This document shows, piece after piece, positions 9,194 to 16,686 of a DNA stretch of 64,000 bases (positions within the stretch are counted from its first letter, which is position 1; every line of letters starts with the position of its first letter). Source of the DNA: Anaerotignum neopropionicum (GTDB lineage: Bacteria; Bacillota; Clostridia; Lachnospirales; Anaerotignaceae). The position numbers and the translations under genes are program-made. Under the pieces are notes generated by a model. That model ran no database searches. It saw nothing but the letters and a program-made list of their open reading frames with translations, and was not told the DNA's origin. The DNA lies in assembly GCF_001571775.1 (NCBI RefSeq), contig NZ_LRVM01000001.1, forward strand, positions 372,001-436,000, in the 5' to 3' direction.

Positions 9194-10291
9194 ATGCGTA
9201 AGTTTTTAGTAGTACTGCTTTCTCTTGCAATGGCTGTTTCTATGGCTGGCTGTGGAGGTGCAGCGAAAAAAGCCGATGAAAGTGCACCTGTATCAAGCGA
9301 AGGCGCTGCAGTAGCCGATGCTTCTGATATTTCGGTAGCATTCATCCCCAAATTAACAGGAAACTCATTCTTTGAATCTGCAAATGTTGGTGCGCAGGAT
9401 ATGGCAAAGCAAGTCGGTTTTGAATGTGTTTATACAGGAAATCCCGAGGCTTCCGTTGCAAACCAGGTTCAGGTAATCAACTCTGCAGTACAGCAGGGCT
9501 TCAATGCAGTTGCAATCTCCTCCGTTACTCCCGATGGCTTGAACAATGCACTCAAGGCTGCAAGGGATGCAGGAGTTAAGATTGTTTGCTGGGATTCGGA
9601 CGTTCAAAACGACATGCGTTCCCTCCATGTAGCCCAGGGCACACCCGAGCAGCTTGGCCAAATGTTGGTTGAAATGGTTGTTCAGCAATTACCTGATGAC
9701 AAAAAAGACAGCATTAAATATTGCTGGCATTATTCTTCTGCAACAGTAACTGACCAGAATTCTTGGCAGGTTGCCGGAGAAGCGTACATAAAAGAAAAAT
9801 ATCCTAACTGGGTAAACGTAGCTCCCGACAATTATTACAGCGATCAGGATGCAGAAAAGGCTGTATCCGTAGGCGAATCTATTTTAAAGACACATACTGA
9901 CATTGATGCAATCATCTGCAACGATTCCACAGCACTTCCCGGGCAGGCTCAGGCAGTTGAAAACCTTGGCATGGTTGGCAAGGTTATCGTAACAGGCTTC
10001 TGTACGCCAAACGGAATGAGAGATTTCTGCAAGAACGGCACAGTACCTGTATTTGGTCTTTGGGATTGTAAGGTACAAGGCGCTATGGGTGCTTACCTTG
10101 GTTACTGGCTGGCGGCAGGCAACACCTTCAAGGTTGGCGATAAGATTGATATTCCTGGCATTGGTCAGGTTGAAGTAATGCCCAACACCGTTTTGGATCC
10201 TAACGCATACACAGCTGACGACTCAGGCGTAGTATTACTGCCGGAGAGAACTGTATTTACAAAGGATAACATTGACGATTACAATTTCTAA
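9194..10291 (+). CDS. lsrB: AI-2 receptor lipoprotein LsrB, variant binding site
   Basis: A 365-residue extracellular solute-binding lipoprotein that captures autoinducer-2. The signal peptide ends in lipobox SMAGC with the lipidated cysteine at residue 20; the ATG at 9194 follows AAGGAGAGG. AFIPKLTG, WDSD, TVTDQNSW and LLPERTVF align with E. coli LsrB throughout. Of the six ligand residues known for enterobacterial LsrB, Lys, Asp, Asp and Gln are kept (K53, D134, D187, Q188), while Pro220 and Ala222 correspond to N243 and S245. Variant binding-site LsrB receptors are known from Clostridia, so AI-2 binding remains plausible. A hairpin follows at 10320. Confidence 0.93.
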   Translation: MRKFLVVLLSLAMAVSMAGCGGAAKKADESAPVSSEGAAVADASDISVAFIPKLTGNSFFESANVGAQDMAKQVGFECVYTGNPEASVANQVQVINSAVQQGFNAVAISSVTPDGLNNALKAARDAGVKIVCWDSDVQNDMRSLHVAQGTPEQLGQMLVEMVVQQLPDDKKDSIKYCWHYSSATVTDQNSWQVAGEAYIKEKYPNWVNVAPDNYYSDQDAEKAVSVGESILKTHTDIDAIICNDSTALPGQAQAVENLGMVGKVIVTGFCTPNGMRDFCKNGTVPVFGLWDCKVQGAMGAYLGYWLAAGNTFKVGDKIDIPGIGQVEVMPNTVLDPNAYTADDSGVVLLPERTVFTKDNIDDYNF

Positions 10292-10319
10292 ATAAAGTAA
10301 CAATCACAAGTGAATAAAT

Positions 10320-10345
10320 TAGCTGTGGTGTAAAAGCCACAGCTA
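10320..10345 (+). terminator. Hairpin between lsrB and lsrF
   Basis: A perfect 9-bp stem TAGCTGTGG/CCACAGCTA with an 8-base loop, followed by an AT-rich but not uninterrupted T stretch. It may be a partial terminator that lowers lsrF expression relative to lsrB, or an RNA end-stabilising stem. Confidence 0.55.
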
Positions 10346-10365
10346 CATTATTATATTTTATAGAG

Positions 10366-10471
10366 TTGACATAAGTATTTGACATTTTTGTGACAGCATG
10401 ATAAAACAAAAAGAACTTACTTATGTTCATACAAAAAAGTGGAAAAAATTTTTAGGAGAAGGAGTTTTTTT
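10366..10471 (+). promoter_or_regulatory. lsrF upstream region with motif shared with the lsrA promoter
   Basis: Two TTGACA hexamers (10366-10371 and 10379-10384) and the 14-base string ATGATAAAACAAAA (10398-10411), identical to 5154-5167 at the lsrA promoter. The spacing to a -10 is not canonical, so the shared string may be an operator rather than a core promoter. AGGAGAAGGAG before 10472 is the lsrF ribosome site. Confidence 0.45.
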
Positions 10472-11356
10472 ATGGCAGATAAAGATGGAAACAGAATTGC
10501 AAAGGATTATCAGACGAATGTGGAATTCGGCAGAAAAGGCGGCTTTCATGTAAAAGGAATGGACGATGTTGATTGGGGTATGAAAACACGTTTGTCAACA
10601 ATTTTTCAGAAGGAAAGTGGCAACACAGTCATGCTTGCTTTTGACCATGGATATTTTATGGGCTCAACGGCAGGCTTGGAGAGAATGGATTTATCCATGC
10701 CGCCGCTGATTCCTTATGTTGATGTTTTGATGGCAACGCGGGGTGCTTTGAGAAGCTGTATTCCCCCAGATTTCAAAAAAGGTATTGCTTTGCGTTGCAG
10801 TGCTGGCTCATCCATGATTGATGATGACTTGTCCCATGAAGTCATTGCTGTAAATATTGAGGATGCCATTCGTATGAATGCTTCTTGCATGGCAGTGCAA
10901 ACCTTTATTGGAGCGGCGGGAGAAAAAGAAAGCATCGAAAACCTATGCAAAACCATTGATGCAGGAAACCGTTATGGCATTCCCACACTGGGTGTCGTGG
11001 CAGTGGGTAAGACCATGGAAAGAACACCAACCTTCTTCAAGCTGGCAACGCGTATTGTTGCGGAAATGGGCGCACAGATTGTTAAAACCTATTATTGCGA
11101 TGATTTTGAAGAAATTACAGCAGCTTGCCCTGTGCCCATTGTGGTGGCTGGCGGGAAAAAAATTGAAGAGAAAGAGGCTTTAACCATGGCTTTTAGAGCG
11201 ATGGATGGTGGGGCAAGAGGCCTTGATATGGGCAGAAACATTTTCCAGAGCGATTGCCCCATTGGTATGGCAAAGGCCATCGGCGCAATTGTGCATAAAA
11301 AGGCAACCATTGAGGAAGCATATGAAATCTATAGAGAAGAAAAAAGCCGCAAGTAA
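10472..11356 (+). CDS. lsrF: Phospho-AI-2 thiolase LsrF
   Basis: A 294-residue class-I-aldolase-fold enzyme. LsrF transfers an acetyl group from the isomerised phospho-AI-2 (3-hydroxy-2,4-pentanedione-5-phosphate) to CoA, ending the signal. VMLAFDHGYF, EMGAQIVKTYYC with the Schiff-base lysine K205, VPIVVAGGKK and GLDMGRNIFQS all match the E. coli enzyme. The ATG at 10472 follows AGGAGAAGGAG, and the frame to 10439 has no ribosome site. It is last in the rightward lsr unit and is closed by the terminator at 11414. The usual partner LsrG is absent from the window. Confidence 0.93.
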   Translation: MADKDGNRIAKDYQTNVEFGRKGGFHVKGMDDVDWGMKTRLSTIFQKESGNTVMLAFDHGYFMGSTAGLERMDLSMPPLIPYVDVLMATRGALRSCIPPDFKKGIALRCSAGSSMIDDDLSHEVIAVNIEDAIRMNASCMAVQTFIGAAGEKESIENLCKTIDAGNRYGIPTLGVVAVGKTMERTPTFFKLATRIVAEMGAQIVKTYYCDDFEEITAACPVPIVVAGGKKIEEKEALTMAFRAMDGGARGLDMGRNIFQSDCPIGMAKAIGAIVHKKATIEEAYEIYREEKSRK

Positions 11357-11413
11357 GAAAAGCCGATTCAAATGCACTAAGGTATTGAAGATAGGGATTA
11401 CTTTTATAAAAGA

Positions 11414-11459
11414 AAAACTGAGGACGTCACCTTTTTGTAAGGAGGACGTCCTCAGTTTT
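11414..11459. terminator. Strong bidirectional terminator after lsrF
   Basis: A perfect 15-bp stem (11414-11428 with 11445-11459) flanked by A and T runs. It ends the lsr transcript and also faces the convergent MoxR operon. Confidence 0.85.
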
Positions 11460-11460
11460 G

Positions 11461-11745
11461 TTGGCAAAAACCTTGGGCGTTGCCCAAACCCCCTTGCTTT
11501 TTTGAAAAAAGCAAGACCAAAAACTTTTGTGCAAACCGCATATACATGCGGTTTGCAATGGGTCAAGGTGCAATGGCAAAGAAGTGCCATCTGTCCAAAG
11601 GACAGCTTTGCATAGCAAAAGTGATGACCACTCACTGCCCAAGATAGGGCGGACGGCGAAGCCGGCTTTTGCGAAGCAAAAGTGATGACCCAAACCCTTG
11701 TGGGTGTTTGAGGGCAAGCCCTCAAGGTTTTGATTTTATCAACAG
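11461..11745 (+). repeat. Mosaic intergenic repeat copy 2
   Basis: Lies between the lsrF terminator and the MoxR gene. It has the order: CTTGGGCGTTGCCC start, long AAAGCAAGACCAAAAACTTT block, AAGAAGTGCCATCTGTCC block, an inserted second ACTGCCCAAGATAGGGC block, then the GTGTTTGAGGGCAAG end. The order of blocks differs from copies 1 and 6, showing modular rearrangement. Confidence 0.8.
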
Positions 11746-11786
11746 GCGAAAGCTTTTTGTTAGGGTTGCCTTCCATGAATGAAACC

Positions 11787-13325
11787 TTAAAACAGCAACG
11801 TTCCCTCTGCCTTTGCAGATTCAATATCCTTTAGAATGCTTTTCTGTTTTTCATCAAACAGTAATTCCTTGTTATACTGATAATATTTTTCACTGCCGTT
11901 TTCGCTGATAAATTTTACACTGTAAAAATTGGTGGTCAATTCTGTAATAAAAATAACCATTTCCTGTCCTGCGCCAAAGGCTTCCTCTAAAAACAGAAAG
12001 GTATTTTCCAATTCTCTTTCCCCTGTTTCAATAAGCATTTCCCGAAGGGCTACATCCTTGGCAAAGGAAGCTTTGATTTCCTCGAAAACCGCATCCTTTT
12101 CCCGAAGCCCAAGGCCTTTTATTTCCTTTTCCATGGCAATCAGCCGTTCTATGGTCATGCGACGGCTTTTTTTGATGTTTTGATCTAAAAGGGCTGCCTT
12201 TTGCTCTTGAATGAAGGTGTTTTCTTTTTCTTCCAATAAGCCTTCCATCAGCTGATCCCAAGGGGTTTCCTCACAATAAGGGCTTTGGAAGCGTTCCTTT
12301 AGCTCCAAAAGGGCTTGGTGTAATTCGGTGGTAAATAAATCCCCTTCATAAGCCAGCTTGAAATCGTCGGAAAGACGGCTAAGCAGCAACCCAAGGACAC
12401 TGAGCTTTTCATCAAAGGCTGCGGAGGAAAGCTTGGAAACTGCCTGCCCCGTAAAGGCTCCCTTTAAAATATCCTCCAAATGATAATCCGTTTTGTATTT
12501 GTTATATAAATCCAAATAATTGGCGAAATCTCTGGCCATTTTTGGGTGCTGTAAATATTGCACAAGCATCCCTGCATCCACCTCAATGCCCATGGTTTCA
12601 TATACCTTTAAAATGGTGGAAAGATCCTCCCAACCTCTTGGGGTGACAAAACGCTTTCCGTCCACTGTCGTTTCCATGGCATAAAAATAATTTTTCTTGA
12701 TTTCTAAATAGGAGAGAATTGCCCCGTGAATGGATTGCTTATAGGCATATTCCTTCCAAACCTGAAAGTCCGGCTCTACGTCGATTTTTTTCACACGGTC
12801 AAGGGTGACCACGTCAAATTCGCGCACACTTTTGTTGAATTCGGGAGGATTTCCTGCCGCCACAATGAGCCATCCCTGGGGCACACTATGGGCGCCGAAG
12901 GTCTTTGCCTGTAAAAATTGCAGCATAGCAGGGGCAAGGGTTTCCGAGGCGCAGTTGATTTCATCAATGAAAAGAATGCCCTCCGAAAGGCCTGTTTCTT
13001 CCATTTTGTTATAAACAGAAGCAATGATTTCGCTCATGGTATACTCTGTTACGGCATATTCCTTGCCACCGTATTCCTTATGGCTGATAAAGGGCAGACC
13101 GATGGCGCTTTGGCGGGTATGGTGGGTAATACTGTAAGACACAAGAGCAACGCCGCATTCCCTAGCCACTTGCTCCATAATGGCGGTTTTGCCGATGCCC
13201 GGAGGGCCCATGAGTAGTACGGGACGCTGACGTACCCGGGGGATAACGTATTCCCCAAATTCATTTTTCAATAAATAAGCCTGTATGGCTCTTTGGATTT
13301 CTTCCTTTGCCTGCTTAATATTCAT
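11787..13325 (-). CDS. MoxR-type AAA+ ATPase
   Basis: A 512-residue AAA+ protein. Walker A GPPGIGKT is at residues 40-47, Walker B ILFIDE at 117-122, the sensor-1 segment VAAGNPP near 155-161 and a likely arginine finger in TLDRVKK (R177). About 250 residues of mostly helical sequence follow the ATPase core. The ATG at 13325 has AAGGAG upstream; it begins 2 bases after the VWA gene stop, so the two are translationally coupled. MoxR proteins act with VWA partners as chaperones that mature or remodel client proteins. The client here is unknown. Confidence 0.85.
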   Translation of the reverse strand: MNIKQAKEEIQRAIQAYLLKNEFGEYVIPRVRQRPVLLMGPPGIGKTAIMEQVARECGVALVSYSITHHTRQSAIGLPFISHKEYGGKEYAVTEYTMSEIIASVYNKMEETGLSEGILFIDEINCASETLAPAMLQFLQAKTFGAHSVPQGWLIVAAGNPPEFNKSVREFDVVTLDRVKKIDVEPDFQVWKEYAYKQSIHGAILSYLEIKKNYFYAMETTVDGKRFVTPRGWEDLSTILKVYETMGIEVDAGMLVQYLQHPKMARDFANYLDLYNKYKTDYHLEDILKGAFTGQAVSKLSSAAFDEKLSVLGLLLSRLSDDFKLAYEGDLFTTELHQALLELKERFQSPYCEETPWDQLMEGLLEEKENTFIQEQKAALLDQNIKKSRRMTIERLIAMEKEIKGLGLREKDAVFEEIKASFAKDVALREMLIETGERELENTFLFLEEAFGAGQEMVIFITELTTNFYSVKFISENGSEKYYQYNKELLFDEKQKSILKDIESAKAEGTLLF

Positions 13326-13327
13326 AC

Positions 13328-14704
13328 TCACTTCTCCTTATCATAAATGGAAAGGTCTTCCGGCCCAAGCACAACCTTCATTGCCCAAGGGGGTACATTC
13401 AGGTCTAAATATTCCTCGTGGAAAAAGATAAAAGCCGTATCGTAGCTGGGTCTGCGGCGGGGAAAGGTGCCGTAGCCGTCGGTAAAATAAATCAGCCCCT
13501 TTAGGTTATGAAAGGCTTTCTCCAAAATCAGCTTGTCTACATATTCAAATACAGGACGAAAATCCGTGCCGCCACTGCCCATCAGACGAAAGCTTTCCAT
13601 ATATTGCTCCAGTTCTTCTTTGGAGGTAATGATGGTATCCTGCTGTAATTTTGCATCGCACTGGATGAGGTGAATATTAATTTTATGAAAAAAGGATTCA
13701 CTGGTTCCAAGAATTGTATAGGTTTCCGCCAAAAAGCGGCGAACCGTTTCTCCCTCGCAGGATTCCGAGGTATCAATGGCAATGACCAGTTCCTCGATTT
13801 TTTTCACTTCCTTATATTCCAAGGACTCAATCAAAGGGAGATTTCCATAAAGGGATAGGCCGTAGGTATAAAAAATATAGTCATAGGCATCGTCATCCAC
13901 CCGCAAGTCCTCTTTCAAGGTCATAAATTTCTGAAGAAACCGGCGGTAATCATATTTTTCACGGTTTTCTATTTTCAAAAGCTGTAATAAATCCCCGGCA
14001 TTTTCGCCCATTTCCTTGGAGAAGGTTTCCAAATTGGTTTCCATTTTTTCTCCGATTTGCTGCCATTTTTCTTCTAACTGCTTTTGTTTTTCCTGTTCCT
14101 GTTCTGTTTGGTCTTGGTTTTCGGAAGTATCATCATTTTGATTGTCGTTATTTTGCTCGTCCTCTTTTTTCTTCTCCCAAAAAACATGGTCGTCCACCCA
14201 AAATTCAAGCTGTAGCTTCCCGAACTCTTTGTCGGTAAATTTTTTCTCAGAAAGCATGCGGTAAATGCCCTCGGCGGAAAGTACCTTCAAATCTTTTTTT
14301 AGCTCATCATACATTTCATTTCTACGGTCGGAAACTACCAAATGGGTAGCCTTTAAGGGCAGGGAGTCCACAATGGATTCCACGGCAATATCACAGGCAA
14401 CACCCCAAAGGGCTTCATCTCGTTCCCCTGTGTGAAAGGGATGGCGGAAAATACAATGCAAAAGCATATGCAGATAAAGGCGGTTGACCAAAACAGGATC
14501 GGACTGATACCGTTCCGCCAGATAGCGGGGGTTAAACAACACCTTTTCGCCGTCCGTTCCCACATAAAGAGAGGAGAGGTTCATTTGATAATTTAATCCA
14601 CTTAAGGCAATATCCAAAAACCGCAGGGATAAATATAATTCGTTGCGGGAGGCGTTTAAAATTGCGTTGCCGATTTGTATCAGACGTTCATGGTTTTCAT
14701 TCAT
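13328..14704 (-). CDS. VWA-domain / metallopeptidase-like protein (DUF2201 type)
   Basis: A 458-residue protein. The N-terminal part has a metal-site-like H79-x3-H83-x4-H88 segment (HMLLHCIFRH) typical of the putative metallopeptidase domain that precedes VWA domains in this family. A charged Asn/Gln/Glu-rich linker spans about 180-215. The C-terminal VWA domain has the MIDAS motif D311-x-S-x-S and a later GSGGTDFRP segment. It is the middle gene of a three-gene leftward operon, coupled to the MoxR ATPase, which is its expected partner. No signal peptide is seen; the protein is cytoplasmic. Confidence 0.85.
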   Translation of the reverse strand: MNENHERLIQIGNAILNASRNELYLSLRFLDIALSGLNYQMNLSSLYVGTDGEKVLFNPRYLAERYQSDPVLVNRLYLHMLLHCIFRHPFHTGERDEALWGVACDIAVESIVDSLPLKATHLVVSDRRNEMYDELKKDLKVLSAEGIYRMLSEKKFTDKEFGKLQLEFWVDDHVFWEKKKEDEQNNDNQNDDTSENQDQTEQEQEKQKQLEEKWQQIGEKMETNLETFSKEMGENAGDLLQLLKIENREKYDYRRFLQKFMTLKEDLRVDDDAYDYIFYTYGLSLYGNLPLIESLEYKEVKKIEELVIAIDTSESCEGETVRRFLAETYTILGTSESFFHKINIHLIQCDAKLQQDTIITSKEELEQYMESFRLMGSGGTDFRPVFEYVDKLILEKAFHNLKGLIYFTDGYGTFPRRRPSYDTAFIFFHEEYLDLNVPPWAMKVVLGPEDLSIYDKEK

Positions 14705-14727
14705 AGTGTTTTTCCCCCCTCCTTCCT

Positions 14728-15909
14728 TTACAAATCAAAGCTTTTTTTCTTTGTCGATATCCCATTTTTATGCTGATAGTCCATAAGAAAGCTGAGTATT
14801 TCCGTTTTTCCTTTTTTTTGTGCCAGCGCAATGATTTTGGGCAAGGTTTCGGCGGTAAAAAGTTCCCATTGGGCAAGCTGACGGATGACTTCCAAATCGC
14901 TGCTCTGGATATAATAATCTACCGCAAAAAGCAAATGCTCCCGCACATAGGAAAGATAGGTCTCCCGCCGCTCTATGGGCAGACGATAGGGATAGGAAAG
15001 GCGGTAAACCGCCAAAAGCAGTACCAAAACCGCCGCATCCTCTCGTCGGGTAAGATAAAACAGTTCGTCATATCTGCGAAAGTCAATGTCTCCATTGCGA
15101 ATACATTGGCGGAATAAATGCCCTGTGCCGTAATTGATCTGATGAAACATTCTTGCCGGTGTGTCCTCGATATATTCGTATTGAAAATCTGGGATCAATA
15201 GTTTTACGTGGGCATCGGGGAAGTCTATGGAAAGCAACAGCTCGTGGTTTAAAACGGCAATTAAATCGGAAATGTGCTTGCATTGCCCAAAATGAATTTC
15301 ATATAGGCTGTCACAATTCAAAAATAAGCCTGTCTCCAAATGCTCCGCGGTTTTCGGGATATTTATTTTGGTGAGCGCCCTGCAATTATAAAAAGCGTAT
15401 CGCCCCATGGAGGCCACGTTTTCCGGTATATAAAGGGACCTTAAACTGTGGCAATCATAAAAGGCATAACAGCCGATTTTCTTTACTTTTTCGGGCAATG
15501 TCAGTGTTTCTAAAGCAGAACAGCCAGAAAAGGTATAGGGTGCAATTTCCTCCAGCCCTTCGGGCAAAAGAAGAGTCCGCAACGCGTTACAGCCCAAAAA
15601 GGCAGAAGCACCAATATGGCGGAGGGTATCGGGAAGAACGATGCGCACAAGGGCATCTCCTTCGTCTGCTTGGAGCGGGGTAGTTCTTTCCCCTAGGGCT
15701 GGACAAAGAGTTATTTCCCCAAAGCTTTCCTCATCCCCTATGGGTTGCTCCGTTTCTATTGCAAATGCAAAATCCCCAAGGGCAACCACTGGCTTTCCGT
15801 CAATGGTTTCTGGAATATGCAGTTGGCTTGCTCTGCCCTTAATGCCCCAAATAATTATGCCTTCGCCGTAGGCTTTATAGTATAATATAACCTTTTTTGT
15901 TGGTTTCAT
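14728..15909 (-). CDS. Leucine-rich repeat protein (LRR_5/BspA type), cytoplasmic
   Basis: A 393-residue protein. About five repeats of the form L-x3-A-F-x-x-C-x-x-L-x-x-L-x-L-P occupy residues 85-215, as in BspA-like surface proteins. Unlike those it has no signal peptide or wall anchor, and its C-terminal 170 residues are helical and of unknown function. It is the first gene of the operon with the VWA and MoxR proteins (23-base gap), so it may present clients or bind partners for them. This role is inference. Confidence 0.75.
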   Translation of the reverse strand: MKPTKKVILYYKAYGEGIIIWGIKGRASQLHIPETIDGKPVVALGDFAFAIETEQPIGDEESFGEITLCPALGERTTPLQADEGDALVRIVLPDTLRHIGASAFLGCNALRTLLLPEGLEEIAPYTFSGCSALETLTLPEKVKKIGCYAFYDCHSLRSLYIPENVASMGRYAFYNCRALTKINIPKTAEHLETGLFLNCDSLYEIHFGQCKHISDLIAVLNHELLLSIDFPDAHVKLLIPDFQYEYIEDTPARMFHQINYGTGHLFRQCIRNGDIDFRRYDELFYLTRREDAAVLVLLLAVYRLSYPYRLPIERRETYLSYVREHLLFAVDYYIQSSDLEVIRQLAQWELFTAETLPKIIALAQKKGKTEILSFLMDYQHKNGISTKKKSFDL

Positions 15910-16330
15910 AGTTGTGTCCTTTTCAAATTTTATCTATTTTTTCATTATACTTCCTTGCGTGAACTGTGTCAAAAAAATCACATAGATTTTATAAAAACAA
16001 TCGTGAATTTTGCTTTCCATTTGGTTCATATAATAAAAAATCGCCACAAAAAAGGTGACGAAAAATGAAAAGTTCTTTGATTTTCTGTATTTATAATACC
16101 ATAAAAACGGCAAAATTTCAAGTCTTGTACGAATTGAGGAAAAGGTGTATTAAGAATAGAAGAAAAAAATGTTAACAGTGGCAAAAATAAATATCTTTGC
16201 AATAAAAGTTTCGCACAAGCCTTTTCAAAAGCTTCCGGGGATGAGGACAGCGTCCTAAGAACTTGACCTTGCTTTAAGACAGCGTCCCGAGAACTTGGTA
16301 TTATGTTTAAAAAAATAAGAAGGGGGATTT
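15910..16330. other. Intergenic region, AT-rich
   Basis: Holds the upstream region of the LRR-VWA-MoxR operon, a weak hairpin near 16040, and a copy of the mosaic repeat's third block at 16200-16305. No gene is seen. Confidence 0.6.
16200..16305 (+). repeat. Mosaic repeat copy 3 (third block only)
   Basis: Carries AAGCCTTTTCAAAAGCTT and two variants of GACAGCGTCC(C/T)(A/G)AGAACTTG, matching the block at 31.25, 31.53 and 47.77 kb. Confidence 0.75.
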
Positions 16331-16517
16331 TCCTATGAGAGCATGAAACAGCTTCTTTCTAACCACGGATTTTTAATTTATGAGCATTTGACGCCCCGCA
16401 GAAATTACCAAACAGTATTTTGAATTATATGACTGGGCAAATCCTCAGCACCCTATGACTGCTTTTGATAATGTGAATTACTGCATGATGGTAAGAAAAC
16501 CGAACAAAGGCTTTTAA
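16331..16517 (+). pseudogene. C-terminal remnant of a class I SAM methyltransferase, frameshifted
   Basis: Reading from 16331 gives SYESMKQLLSNHGFLIYEHL, after which the frame shifts near 16395-16400 and continues as EITKQYFELYDWANPQHPM and NYCMMVRKPNKGF to a TAA at 16517. The joined text reads like the last 60 residues of a SAM-dependent methyltransferase. With no N-terminal SAM-binding domain and a one-base indel, it is a decayed fragment. Confidence 0.65.
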
Positions 16518-16686
16518 AAAGGAAATATATAGGCGAACAACGGAGGTTGGATGTATACGCACCTACTTTTTCACCCCACAATGCCCCCGTAATTCCCACA
16601 GATTGCCCTGGACCGATATTGTATAATTTGTGTAATATGCTATAATTAATGGAAATGATTTGAATTTTTGAAAATAGGGGTGGAGT

